Part shown: in pieces, positions 53,655 through 62,011 of the stretch
Position numbering within the stretch: position 1 is the first letter of the stretch
Layout: every line of letters begins with the position of its first letter
NCBI RefSeq assembly: GCF_000972495.1
Contig: NZ_LATM01000007.1
Location: 62,001 to 126,000 of the forward strand
Reading direction: 5' to 3'
From: Hymenobacter terrenus
Lineage (GTDB): Bacteria; Bacteroidota; Bacteroidia; Cytophagales; Hymenobacteraceae
DNA length: 64,000 nt
Notes under the pieces: model-generated
Database searches by the model: none
What the model saw: the letters and a program-made list of their open reading frames with translations, nothing else
Told to the model about the DNA's origin: nothing
Position numbers and translations under genes: made by a program

Positions 53655-56495
53655 CTATTCCTTAATTGAAAAGGTCACGTTCGCATCGGGGCTCTTGCCG
53701 AGCATCCCGCGGTACTTAGCGGCCAGCTCATCGGACTGCCGCTTGCCATTTACTGTCATCCCTGATTTGTTGAGGCTGAACTGAAAGTTCTTGTCACGCT
53801 GACCAATCAGTCCATCCTTACGCAGCTCCTCACGCAAGTCCTGCATTTTCAATCCGTTCACCACCACGCTGGGGCCGTTTATCGCTAACTTGGGCGCGGG
53901 CGGAGTTGGTGGCGTGGGTGGGGTAGGCGGAGTTGGTGGCGTGGGCGGCATTAACCCGTCGCTAATGCTGACGCTGTTAGAGTCGCCGTTATGAACTATC
54001 ATCATCGAGCCGTTAGGGGTCATTTTGCGACCGGTGGTTTGTTCATACAGCTTCAGGTATTTCTCCAGCACCTTCTGAGGTTGCTCCTGGCCGTTCACCA
54101 CCAGCGTGCGGGTTGTGAGCTTGAGCTGATAGTTGTCTTTGTCCCTAATAAGCCCATCTTTCAGCAGCTCATTTACCAGCACCTCATTTTGCTCGCGCCG
54201 GCGCTCGTGCTCCTGCTCGCGCTGCTCCCGTTCCTCGCGCCGGCGTTCGCTTGCTTGTTCCCGCTGTTCCTGTTGCACCTCACGAAGGCGCTCCTGAACT
54301 TCTTCACGGCGTTGGCGCAACTCTTCTTGGCTGGCGCGAAGCTCCTCAGTACGATTGCGCAGTTCTTCATCACGACCGCGGCTCTCGTCGGCTCCATTCA
54401 GGCCCAATCGCTGTAATGAAGCCGCCTTATCTACCTGCTTGAGTTGGGCCCGCACATTGCTTAGCTCTTTGGCGATGCGCTTGCGCTGCTCGGCACTCAG
54501 GCCTTTCACGGCGCTGGCTTCGCGCAAGGCCCGCTCGGCGGCCCGCAGGGCCTCGCGCTGGCCCGCCGTCGGATCGGGCCTGGAACCGGGCTGGAGCCGA
54601 TACGTGCGACTTAATGAGCCATTGGGAATTGATGTTATCCGCGTATAGCCGCGTTGCAGGCTCAGGCGCCGGTTGTTGAAGTCCGGAGTCAAATCGTGAA
54701 GCTTGAGCGCGTAGTCATTGCTGCGCCAAAACTTCCGTTCCACAAGCCTTTCTACGTCGCCACTATTCCCGCTCCGGAAAGCGTAGCCCCGCATTTCGGA
54801 GGCTTCACGCGGCAGCACCTGAATAATTTGGACCTGCGATTCAACGGCTTTGTCCTTTTTATCTTTGCCTTTAAGCTTGCCCGTGGCCGTTTCCACGCGC
54901 TGGCCATCCACCATCAAGTCAGTAAGCCGGCCTTTCTTATCCTTCGTGATAACTACCGTGCCGGGGCTGCCAGGGAAGGCATCGGACACTTCACGGCCGT
55001 TGATGGTGAGACGGCGCGTTTCACGCCGCTGGCCCCAGCCGCGCCGGCTGATGCGGCGGTGTACAATCGTATCGCCGTCTCCCGTCGTCGCTTCTCCCAC
55101 GCCGAGCTCATTCTGGTTGCTGTCGGCCGCCCACTCACTCGGTGCTGAAAGTGTAATGGGCATATTTGGAGCAGCCGCGGCTAGCTCCGCCACGCGCTTG
55201 CTGGTATCCCCAAAGGCTGTCAGCGCGGTTGGCGCCGCGCCAGCCTGCCAGTCAAAAGCCGCGGGGCGGGGTGAGGTTGCCGGCCGCGCCAGTGGAGTTG
55301 CCAGCACCACACTGCTGCCGAGCAGGGTTAGTCCGCCCAGCACCAGCGCGCCAGCCATAATGCCTTCAGCCAGCGTGGGAGCAGCGGGGCGGCGCTGTAC
55401 CAGGCGGCGCACCCGGTTCAGCAAGGCCCCGTGCTTGCCAATGGCGGCCAGGGCCAGGCGTGGCGTGGTGGGTACCACCGCACTCTGGCTCCACTCAGCC
55501 AATGCCGTGAGGGCGCAGGCCAGCCGCAGCGAGTCGCCCCCGACGAGGGCCGTCGCGGTATCGTCGCAGCAGTTCTCGCGCTCAGTGCGCACGCAGTTGG
55601 CCACAAACCACACCGCAGGATGATAAAAGAACAACACCTCTGCCACCGTTTGCAGCAAGTTCACGAGGTAGTCGCGGCGCAACACGTGGGCCAGTTCATG
55701 AGCCAGAATGGCTTCGAGGTAGCCCGGCGAGAGGCCTGCTACGGCTCCCAAAGGCAGCAAAATCACGGGCCGCACGTGGCCTACGACCAAGGGCACCTGC
55801 ACCAGCGCGGACTCAAGCAGCGCCACCGGCCGGCGCAGGCCACTGCGCTTAGCTAAGGCAGCCAGCCGCTCCTGCCACACCGCGTTCAAAGGCCGCACCC
55901 GGTAGCTCCGCAGCCGCTGCACGTATAGCAGGCCGCCCAGCATCCGCAGGCTCATGGCCAGTAAGCCTAGCAGCCACGCTACCACCAGCAACGGCAGGTG
56001 ATTATCAAAATAGCGCAGCACTGTCAATAAATACCGATTGATTGACTGAGTGAATGAGCCAGCAGCACGCGACTCCGGCGCGGCAGGTGCAGCCGTCATC
56101 GCTGCCTGACTTACATCGGTCGTCGGCGTTGCATTTGCTGCTGGCACCTTGGCTAGCACTAGTTTGGGCGCAGCAGTCGAAGTAGACAGCACCAATGTTT
56201 CGGCGGGCGGCGCCCATTCGCCCCGGCCAGCACTCGGGCCAGGCATTATCTGCGGGGCTGGTTTCTTGATTCCCGCGTTGAAATACAGCCCAAACGTGAT
56301 GCCGGCCAGCGCCACCACCATACCCAGTGCCCCGGCCGAGGCCACATAGCGCACCTCCGCCCGCTGCCGACGCAGCAGCAGCAGCGCGCCGGCCAGCACG
56401 GCCGCCACCAATGCCCCCTGCCACAACGAATGCAGCAACGTCCAACCTAAAGCCCGGGTCAGCGCGGGCGAAACGAAATTCTCAAGCGCGTTCAT
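53655..56495 (-). CDS. M56 (BlaR1/MecR1-type) metallopeptidase
   Basis: 946 residues from MNALENFVSPALTRALGWTL, overlapping the blaI stop by 14 bp. N-terminal membrane part with ~4 helices; zinc motif HELAH in LEAILAHELAHVLRRDYLV and downstream ENCCDD. After residue ~410 comes a periplasmic region with no penicillin-binding sensor domain. It contains a long charged coiled coil (RREEVQERLREVQQ and similar, ~700-800), a PTPP repeat tract, and two copies of a ~45-residue module (LLKDGLIRDKDNYQLKLTTR; LRKDGLIGQRDKNFQFSLNK). It likely cleaves or triggers BlaI; the sensed signal is unknown. Confidence 0.9.
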   Translation of the reverse strand: MNALENFVSPALTRALGWTLLHSLWQGALVAAVLAGALLLLRRQRAEVRYVASAGALGMVVALAGITFGLYFNAGIKKPAPQIMPGPSAGRGEWAPPAETLVLSTSTAAPKLVLAKVPAANATPTTDVSQAAMTAAPAAPESRAAGSFTQSINRYLLTVLRYFDNHLPLLVVAWLLGLLAMSLRMLGGLLYVQRLRSYRVRPLNAVWQERLAALAKRSGLRRPVALLESALVQVPLVVGHVRPVILLPLGAVAGLSPGYLEAILAHELAHVLRRDYLVNLLQTVAEVLFFYHPAVWFVANCVRTERENCCDDTATALVGGDSLRLACALTALAEWSQSAVVPTTPRLALAAIGKHGALLNRVRRLVQRRPAAPTLAEGIMAGALVLGGLTLLGSSVVLATPLARPATSPRPAAFDWQAGAAPTALTAFGDTSKRVAELAAAAPNMPITLSAPSEWAADSNQNELGVGEATTGDGDTIVHRRISRRGWGQRRETRRLTINGREVSDAFPGSPGTVVITKDKKGRLTDLMVDGQRVETATGKLKGKDKKDKAVESQVQIIQVLPREASEMRGYAFRSGNSGDVERLVERKFWRSNDYALKLHDLTPDFNNRRLSLQRGYTRITSIPNGSLSRTYRLQPGSRPDPTAGQREALRAAERALREASAVKGLSAEQRKRIAKELSNVRAQLKQVDKAASLQRLGLNGADESRGRDEELRNRTEELRASQEELRQRREEVQERLREVQQEQREQASERRREEREQREQEHERRREQNEVLVNELLKDGLIRDKDNYQLKLTTRTLVVNGQEQPQKVLEKYLKLYEQTTGRKMTPNGSMMIVHNGDSNSVSISDGLMPPTPPTPPTPPTPPTPPAPKLAINGPSVVVNGLKMQDLREELRKDGLIGQRDKNFQFSLNKSGMTVNGKRQSDELAAKYRGMLGKSPDANVTFSIKE

Positions 56496-56907
56496 CTTCG
56501 TCGGGATTAGGGGTGGAATTTTGAATTTCAATGTCATTGAGCAGGCGGCGGATTTGCGCCAACTCATCAGCCGAAGTCTGGCGGCTGCCCAGGGCCTGCA
56601 TCACCAGCTTCAGGGCCGAGCCACCGAAGGCAGCATCCACGAACTTATCGAGGAGCAAGCCTTGGGTTTCCTGCTCGCGCACCGCAGCCCGGTACACGTG
56701 GCTGCGGTCGGCATCGTCGCGCCGCACCAAGCCCTTCTCCAGCATCAGCTGCAAAATCTTGAGTGTGGTGGTGTAGCCCACCTCTGCTTGGCGGCGCTGG
56801 CTAAGGCTGTCGTTGATAGCCCGCACGGTAGCGGGCCCGTGCTGCCACAGCACGTGCAGGATTTCCAGTTCGGAATCCGTAGGTTTGGGGGGCGGTGCTT
56901 TGCTCAT
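56482..56907 (-). CDS. BlaI/MecI family repressor
   Basis: 141 residues from MSKAPPPKPTDSELEILHVL; in-frame ATG at 57024 would translate the operator region. Winged-helix motif ELEILHVLWQHGPATVRAINDSL and VGYTTTLKILQLMLEKGLVRRDDADRSHVYRA match the family. The C-terminal dimer part ends PNPDEDERA and overlaps the M56 start by 14 bp. Three palindromes TACGAAnnnnTTCGTA lie just upstream of its ATG. It should repress its own operon until the M56 protein responds. Confidence 0.93.
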   Translation of the reverse strand: MSKAPPPKPTDSELEILHVLWQHGPATVRAINDSLSQRRQAEVGYTTTLKILQLMLEKGLVRRDDADRSHVYRAAVREQETQGLLLDKFVDAAFGGSALKLVMQALGSRQTSADELAQIRRLLNDIEIQNSTPNPDEDERA

Positions 56908-56928
56908 AGCGAAATGAAGCCTATTTGC

Positions 56929-57008
56929 TACGAATTGTTTCGTAGGACAAAACAAAGGTGTTACGAAATGCTTCGTAGTTGCAAGAACATAGTACGAATT
57001 ATTTCGTA
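56929..57008. promoter_or_regulatory. Three BlaI-type operators
   Basis: 16-bp palindromes TACGAATTGTTTCGTA (56929-56944), TACGAAATGCTTCGTA (56962-56977) and TACGAATTATTTCGTA (56993-57008). Starts are 33 and 31 bp apart, about three helical turns, so the sites face the same side of DNA. They precede blaI-M56 on the minus strand and also lie 79 bp upstream of the divergent gene at 57087. Confidence 0.85.
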
Positions 57009-57086
57009 TAAAACCATAAAACATTGATTTACAATTTATAAATTTTATAAATTATTTTTCATTCCCACTGCCACTTATTTCTTTCT

Positions 57087-57749
57087 ATGGATAAGGCCAC
57101 TGGGCTAGCCTACTTTCGCCAACAATACTTTGGGCCCGTAGACCACTACCTTGGCTGGCATGATGGCTACGAAGCCGACTTCATTTGCCTCGACCAGCTC
57201 ACCATTGCCGAACGTGGGCAAGCCGAAACTGAATTGTTAGCCGCCGTGCAAACCCGGCCGGGCGACCCGCGTGCTCTGCTAGGGCTGGGCCACCTGCGCA
57301 GCCGCGCCGCACTACCTGCGCTCCACAATTGCCTTCCATTTTGGGCCACCTATGCCCTCAACGCCATCGCCCAGATTGATGCGCAGGCACTTGACAAAGC
57401 TCAGCTTCTGCACGAGCTGCGCAACACCACCAGCGAATATCAACTAATCGACTTTCTGGTTGGCATTCGGGCGTATTTCACCCTCGCGCACGTCGGGACA
57501 GCGATAACTGCTCAAATTTTTCGTCTATTGCATCACGCGCAATACCTGGTGCGCTACCACGCTTTGCAAACGCTCCGCCGGCTATACGCTCTACCAACCG
57601 CCGCCCTGGAGTTCAGCCACGATACGGAGAAGGTCCGTGAAGACGCTGTTTTTCAGCTCATTTGTAAAGATGGTTACCCGGCAAAATATCGACAGGCCGA
57701 GCAGCTGGTCAGGCTCGAAATAGAGGCGGCGGGTGGCACCGGCTCCTAA
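57087..57749 (+). CDS. HEAT-like repeat protein
   Basis: 220 residues, soluble and helical, with pairs of helices spaced as in HEAT repeats (RALLGLGHLRSRAALPALHNCLPFWATYALNAIAQI; AQYLVRYHALQTLRRLYALP). N-terminus LAYFRQQYFGPVDHYLGWHDGYEADFI is a distinct module. It diverges from the blaI operon, and the three operators lie in between, so it may be under the same repressor. Function unknown. Confidence 0.7.
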   Translation: MDKATGLAYFRQQYFGPVDHYLGWHDGYEADFICLDQLTIAERGQAETELLAAVQTRPGDPRALLGLGHLRSRAALPALHNCLPFWATYALNAIAQIDAQALDKAQLLHELRNTTSEYQLIDFLVGIRAYFTLAHVGTAITAQIFRLLHHAQYLVRYHALQTLRRLYALPTAALEFSHDTEKVREDAVFQLICKDGYPAKYRQAEQLVRLEIEAAGGTGS

Positions 57750-57758
57750 ACCCGTCGG

Positions 57759-58139
57759 TTAGGCTTGCTTGTTTGCTGGCTGTTTGCGCCGTCGTGCCAG
57801 CGTGACGCGGGCCCGATGGCAGATACCACCCAAAGGTGGATTGAACTTGCTAACGCTGATTTTCACCTTCCGCACATGGGGCAGCTCGGCCATGATGCGG
57901 TCGAGCACGCGGTGGGCCACATGTTCCAGCAGACGGGCGGGGGCGCGCATTTCCTCGGCTACGAGGCGATATAGTACTTCGTAATTCACGGTTTGCTGGA
58001 GCTTATCCGATTCGCCGGCCGCCAGCAGGTTGGTGGTGATGTACAGGTCCACGCCGTACTTGTTTCCGATTTTCTGTTCCTCGTCGTAGTAGCCGTGGAA
58101 AGCGAAAAACTCCAGCCCTTCGAGCGCAATTTGACCCAT
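57759..58139 (-). CDS. folB: Dihydroneopterin aldolase
   Basis: 126 residues from MGQIALEGLEFFAFHGYYDEE; an upstream in-frame ATG at 58196 would add 19 uninformative residues. FFAFHGYYDEEQKIGNKYGVDLYI, the tyrosine-rich middle TVNYEVLYRLVAEEM and the lysine region HVRKVKISVSKFNPP are those of FolB. Folate pathway: releases glycolaldehyde from dihydroneopterin. Convergent with the HEAT-like gene, 9 bp apart. Confidence 0.94.
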   Translation of the reverse strand: MGQIALEGLEFFAFHGYYDEEQKIGNKYGVDLYITTNLLAAGESDKLQQTVNYEVLYRLVAEEMRAPARLLEHVAHRVLDRIMAELPHVRKVKISVSKFNPPLGGICHRARVTLARRRKQPANKQA

Positions 58140-58370
58140 GTGGTGAGGTAGTGAAATGGTGTAAGCTAGCAAGCGAATGACCGGACGAACGAGCACCCAT
58201 CAACCTGCTGGCACTACAAAGGTTGCCGCATAAAAAAGAAAGCCCATCCAAAGACAGGCTTCCTCCAAATTCTATCACAGCTACGGGTCTGAGAACCCCA
58301 TATCTATCTAATGAACAAGGCTTCCCAACAAGGAAACAAACAATCGGTAAAATCCGGCTAAATCTGTACT

Positions 58371-59438
58371 TTAGATTTCATCGAAGAAGGACTTCTCCGC
58401 TACTGCTACTTCGGCGGCGGGCATAGCGGCAGCCATGCCTGGCTGGCTGGGGTGGGTGGCCGGTGAAGGCTGCGTAATTTCGGGGTGACTGGGCCCCACC
58501 GGCTGAATATCGGGCGTGGGGGGCTGCACGTATGGCGGAGTGGGCTCGGGCACGCGCGAGGGAGCCGGCTCGTCGATGTGCGGCGCGGGCGCAATGCCGG
58601 GGTTTTCGGCCGGCGCGGCGGGACGCTCAATGTCAGGGCCGGGCGTCTGGGCGGGCGCGCCGGGGTCGGGTTGCTGGCCGGGCTTGGGGTTGTAGCTAGT
58701 GGTTTCGGGAGCACGCTCGCGGGGCTCATCGAAGCGGCCAGGAGCCGACGGGACGAAAGCAGCGGGCGCGGCCGCAGCTACGGCAATGGCGGGCGAAACA
58801 GAGGAAGCAGTAGTGATTTGCATAGCGGGCGTGGGCTCAAGAGTGAGGTTGGCGACCAGTTCTTTCGGCCGCTCTATCTGTACGCGTGCCGCCCGCGAAA
58901 GGATGGCTGCCGTGCCGCCCTTGGGCCGGCTGCGGGCTTTTTCTACTTTGTCAAGGGCATCAGAAGCTAAGTGGTGCAGGTCACGCACGAGGGTGTCGAA
59001 CTGCTGCTCCAGGCGCTGGCACTCTTGGCCCAGCACGTTGACTTCGCGCTGCATGTCGGCTACGGTTTTCTCGGCTTGCTGGTAGGCTTCGTCCATTACA
59101 GCGCGGGCGCGCTGGCGGGCCTCCACCAGCAACTGCTCCGATTGCAGCTGGGCTTCACGAATGCGCAGATCAGCGTCGCGCTGGGCCTGCTCGGTGATGT
59201 TGCTACTGGTGTCTTCGGCCGTTTTCAGGGTGCGGTAGAGGCTGCTTTCCACCTCGCGCATCTTCTGCACATCCTGCTGGGCGTGTTCGAGCTTGAGGCG
59301 CAGTTCGCGGTTTTCGTCGCCCATCCGCTCCCACTGCTGCGAAATGGTGGTTAAAAACGCCTGTACTTCGTCCTTATCAACCCCACGAAAGGATTTTTCG
59401 AACGTTTTCTGGCGGATATCAAGGGCGGTAATTTTCAT
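58371..59438 (-). CDS. DivIVA-domain coiled-coil protein
   Basis: 355 residues. The N-terminal DivIVA membrane-binding module is ITALDIRQKTFEKSFRGVDKDEVQAFL, followed by a long coiled coil (~30-150; EQAQRDADLRIREAQLQSEQ) and a Pro/Ala-rich low-complexity tail of ~180 residues ending VAVAEKSFFDEI. DivIVA proteins sense membrane curvature at poles and septa. The tail probably docks partners. The gene is upstream of folB on the same strand with 230 bp between. Confidence 0.88.
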   Translation of the reverse strand: MKITALDIRQKTFEKSFRGVDKDEVQAFLTTISQQWERMGDENRELRLKLEHAQQDVQKMREVESSLYRTLKTAEDTSSNITEQAQRDADLRIREAQLQSEQLLVEARQRARAVMDEAYQQAEKTVADMQREVNVLGQECQRLEQQFDTLVRDLHHLASDALDKVEKARSRPKGGTAAILSRAARVQIERPKELVANLTLEPTPAMQITTASSVSPAIAVAAAAPAAFVPSAPGRFDEPRERAPETTSYNPKPGQQPDPGAPAQTPGPDIERPAAPAENPGIAPAPHIDEPAPSRVPEPTPPYVQPPTPDIQPVGPSHPEITQPSPATHPSQPGMAAAMPAAEVAVAEKSFFDEI

Positions 59439-59449
59439 ATTAGCGGTTA

Positions 59450-59540
59450 GCTTTTAGCTGTTGGCTATTAGCTTTTCGGATTGTTGAAATCAAATAAATC
59501 GAGCTGAAAGAAGCTAACAGCTAATGGCTATCAGCTGAAG
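59450..59540. repeat. Weak foldback between DivIVA and WD40 genes
   Basis: TTAGCTGTTGGCTATTAGC at left is mirrored by AGCTAACAGCTAATGGCTATC at right (with AGCTG). It overlaps the WD40 stop codon. An AT-rich variant of the spacer foldbacks. Confidence 0.5.
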
Positions 59541-60462
59541 CGCCTACATCCCAAACTGCTAGGCTGCGGTCGTCGCTACACGAAACTAGCCGGTTTTCAG
59601 CGCCCGGCCAAACCAGCCGGTTCACGGATGTGCCATGGCCAGCTGAGCGGGCACGGTCCAGCACCCGCAATAGCGTCATCGTGGCCGCGTCCCAGAGCTT
59701 AATACTCTTATCGAGGCTGCATGAGGCCAAGTAGTGGCCATCAGGACTAAATGCCAAATGGTTGATGGTGTACATGTGGGCCGGCACGGTGCCCATCAGG
59801 GCATAGCCGGCGCCCACGTCCCAGGTCCGGATTTGGGCATCGCGGCCCGCCGTGAGCAAACGGGCATCGTCCGGCGAGTAGGCTACCGAAAACACGGAAT
59901 TTGTACTTTCTCCCAAAGTGAATTTGGTTGACAGCGAATCCAGGTCCAGGATTCTGGTCAGGGTATCAGAGCTGCCCACGGCCAGCTCGCCCCGGCCTTC
60001 GTGCAGGGCCAGACAGCGCAGGCTTTTATCGGTAATGCGCAGGAGCTTTTCGAGCCGGAAATCGGGTACCGTCAATACCGCCAGCGTGCCATCGCCCAAT
60101 GCTGCGTACAGCCGCTGCCGGCTGGCAGAAACCACCAACTCGAAGATGGCCACCGGCGGCAAGGCCGTAGCATGGATCAACTGCTTACCAGTTAAATCAA
60201 TGGCCTGAATACCCTGGAAATTATGCCCCAGTACCAGAAAATCCAGCTCCGGCAAGTACCGCAGCGCGTATACCGAATTTTCGACGCGGGCGAGCAGCAC
60301 ACCGTCCTGAGCAGGATTGGTGGCATCCCAACCCACCACCATGCCATCGGCGCTACCCGAATAGATGGTGCTGCCAGCACCGCCCGTGAGGGCATAAACC
60401 GCATCGCGGTGGCCAGCCAAGGTGGCAATTTTAGTAACGGGCGGGCGGAAAATTTCAGACAT
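59521..60462 (-). CDS. WD40 repeat protein
   Basis: 313 residues from MSEIFRPPVTKIATLAGHRD; an ATG 72 bp upstream translates spacer. At least four or five WD repeats show the GH...WD spacing: LAGHRDAVYALTGGAGSTIYSGSADGMVVGWD; VFSVAYSPDDARLLTAGRDAQIRTWD; INHLAFSPDGHYLASCSLDKSIKLWD; VNRLVWPGAENRLVSCSDDRSLAVWD. No signal peptide, so cytoplasmic. It is a scaffold of unknown partner. Divergent from the Sfp gene. Confidence 0.9.
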   Translation of the reverse strand: MSEIFRPPVTKIATLAGHRDAVYALTGGAGSTIYSGSADGMVVGWDATNPAQDGVLLARVENSVYALRYLPELDFLVLGHNFQGIQAIDLTGKQLIHATALPPVAIFELVVSASRQRLYAALGDGTLAVLTVPDFRLEKLLRITDKSLRCLALHEGRGELAVGSSDTLTRILDLDSLSTKFTLGESTNSVFSVAYSPDDARLLTAGRDAQIRTWDVGAGYALMGTVPAHMYTINHLAFSPDGHYLASCSLDKSIKLWDAATMTLLRVLDRARSAGHGTSVNRLVWPGAENRLVSCSDDRSLAVWDVGASADSH

Positions 60463-60596
60463 AACAAGCGCCGCAAAGGTAGCTTCGCGGGTAGTTGTTC
60501 GTTGTTGGTTATTCGCTGTCAGGTACTGGGGCATAAAATGCCGTAGCCAATAGCCCCGTAACCGACGGTTGACAGTGAACCACCGATAATCATAAA

Positions 60597-61286
60597 ATGC
60601 CGCTTCACTCTGTTCAGCGCCTCTCCCCCACCGCCGTGCTGGGCCTATGGTACCTCACCGAAACGCCTGCTGAACTGTGGCTGGACTTGCCCCAACGCGA
60701 GGCGTATGAGGTGCTAGTACCCGCCCCGGCCGATGCCTCCCGACAGGCGCAGTGGCTGGCCGGCCGGCGGTTGGTTCACGCACTTTCGAAAAAAGTAAGC
60801 TCTTTGCTCCCAGATGACTTGCTCGTGCAAAACGATACCACCGGCTGTCCGCGACTGGTGGGTACAGCTCAGGGCTTGGTCGTATCCTTGTCGCATTCCG
60901 GCGTGTGGGTAGCGGCCGTGCTGGCGCTAGGCGGCCGGGTCGGGGTCGATGTAGAAATAATTCGCGATAAGGCGCAGCGGCTGGCGAGTAAATTCCTAGG
61001 GACGGAAGAATGGACTGATGCTCAAAGTATCACGCTTGCGGCACCTCATACTGCCTCCGCCCACTACACCCTCTTGTGGAGCGCCAAAGAAACGCTCTAC
61101 AAATTAGCGGGTCAGCGCGGCATTATCTTCAAAAACCAGCTTTTACTGAGTTACTTTGCCCCGCAGGAATCCGGCGAAATCCCTGCTACGTTGATACTAA
61201 ACGGCGTTCAGACGCGGCACCGCGTTTGCTACTTGCAGCCCGCGCCCGGCTACGTTCTCACCTATTGCCACGAACCGGCTTCGTAG
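60597..61286 (+). CDS. 4'-phosphopantetheinyl transferase (Sfp-type)
   Basis: 229 residues. The family signature is GGRVGVDVEIIRDKAQRLASKFL (magnesium-binding Asp/Glu in VDVE) and TLLWSAKETLYKLAGQRG (the KE-x-LYK motif). SLSHSGVWVAAVLA precedes it, as in other Sfp-type enzymes. It attaches phosphopantetheine to acyl carrier proteins. It is the only such gene in the window, so it may be the general enzyme or one for secondary metabolism; no carrier gene is adjacent. Confidence 0.9.
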   Translation: MPLHSVQRLSPTAVLGLWYLTETPAELWLDLPQREAYEVLVPAPADASRQAQWLAGRRLVHALSKKVSSLLPDDLLVQNDTTGCPRLVGTAQGLVVSLSHSGVWVAAVLALGGRVGVDVEIIRDKAQRLASKFLGTEEWTDAQSITLAAPHTASAHYTLLWSAKETLYKLAGQRGIIFKNQLLLSYFAPQESGEIPATLILNGVQTRHRVCYLQPAPGYVLTYCHEPAS

Positions 61287-61306
61287 CCGCCACCGCTTTT
61301 TCCTTT

Positions 61307-61909
61307 ATGCCTTACTTTTCCTCTATGTCTTTTCGTCGAATTTCTATTCTCACTGCTATGGCCTTGCTGGCCGTGACACTGGTAGTAGGCGTAGCGCAGG
61401 CCCAATCATCGGGCAACACCGTCACCGACTTCACTCTTAAAACCGCCACCAACTCCAACGTAAGCCTCAAAAGCTACTCGGGCAAAAAGGCTGTAGTAGT
61501 GGCATTTCTGAATCCGGCCTGCGCTTTCTCTCGCCTCTACCAAGAACGGTTGGCCTCGCTCAGCAGCTCATATGGTGGCCGCGGCGTGCAATTTCTGTTC
61601 ATCAACGTGCCCATCAATATCGACGCGCCCGGCACCGCTGCCCCCGGCGAAGTGGAGCTGCCAACTCTCACCGATGCCAGCCAGCAAGTGAGCAGCCTGC
61701 TCGGCGTGAGCAAAACCGCCGAAGCCGTAGTACTTCAGCCGGAAGGTAGCAGCTTCGCCATCCGTTACCGGGGTGCTATCGACGACAACCCTCAGGTTGC
61801 CAGTAGCGTGCAGCAGCATTATCTGAAGCAGGTGCTCGACAACCTACTAGCCGGCCGCCCCGCCGGAGTAGCCGATAAGCGCGCCCCTGGCTGCTTGATT
61901 AAGCGGTAA
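61307..61909 (+). CDS. Exported redoxin with CxxS site
   Basis: 200 residues from MPYFSSMSFRRISILTAMAL (MSFRR at 61325 also possible). Signal peptide ends AVTLVVGVAQAQ. The mature part is an AhpC/TSA-redoxin fold (VTDFTLKTATNSNVSLKSYSGKKAVVVAFLNPACAFSRLYQERL). The active site reads Cys-Ala-Phe-Ser, lacking the resolving cysteine of thioredoxins, and the tail ends GCLIKR with another cysteine. It may act as a one-cysteine peroxidase-like or chaperone-type protein. Follows the Sfp gene by 20 bp, so probably co-transcribed. Confidence 0.82.
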   Translation: MPYFSSMSFRRISILTAMALLAVTLVVGVAQAQSSGNTVTDFTLKTATNSNVSLKSYSGKKAVVVAFLNPACAFSRLYQERLASLSSSYGGRGVQFLFINVPINIDAPGTAAPGEVELPTLTDASQQVSSLLGVSKTAEAVVLQPEGSSFAIRYRGAIDDNPQVASSVQQHYLKQVLDNLLAGRPAGVADKRAPGCLIKR

Positions 61910-61956
61910 AGTATTTGGTCGCGCCACGCACCATCTCAGCGACAAACCATGAAATG

Positions 61957-61992
61957 CAAAAGCCCCGACTTATTGTCAAGTCGGGGCTTTTG
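61957..61992. terminator. Bidirectional terminator
   Basis: Perfect 15-bp stem CAAAAGCCCCGACTT / AAGTCGGGGCTTTTG with a 6-nt loop, between convergent genes. U-tracts on both strands follow from the A/T ends of the stem. Confidence 0.9.
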
Positions 61993-62011
61993 TTGTGTTT
62001 GCGTTAGCGAC

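Noticed and set aside
53892..53946. Short direct repeats suggestive of a mini-array.
   Set aside because: They encode the PTPP repeats inside the M56 protein.
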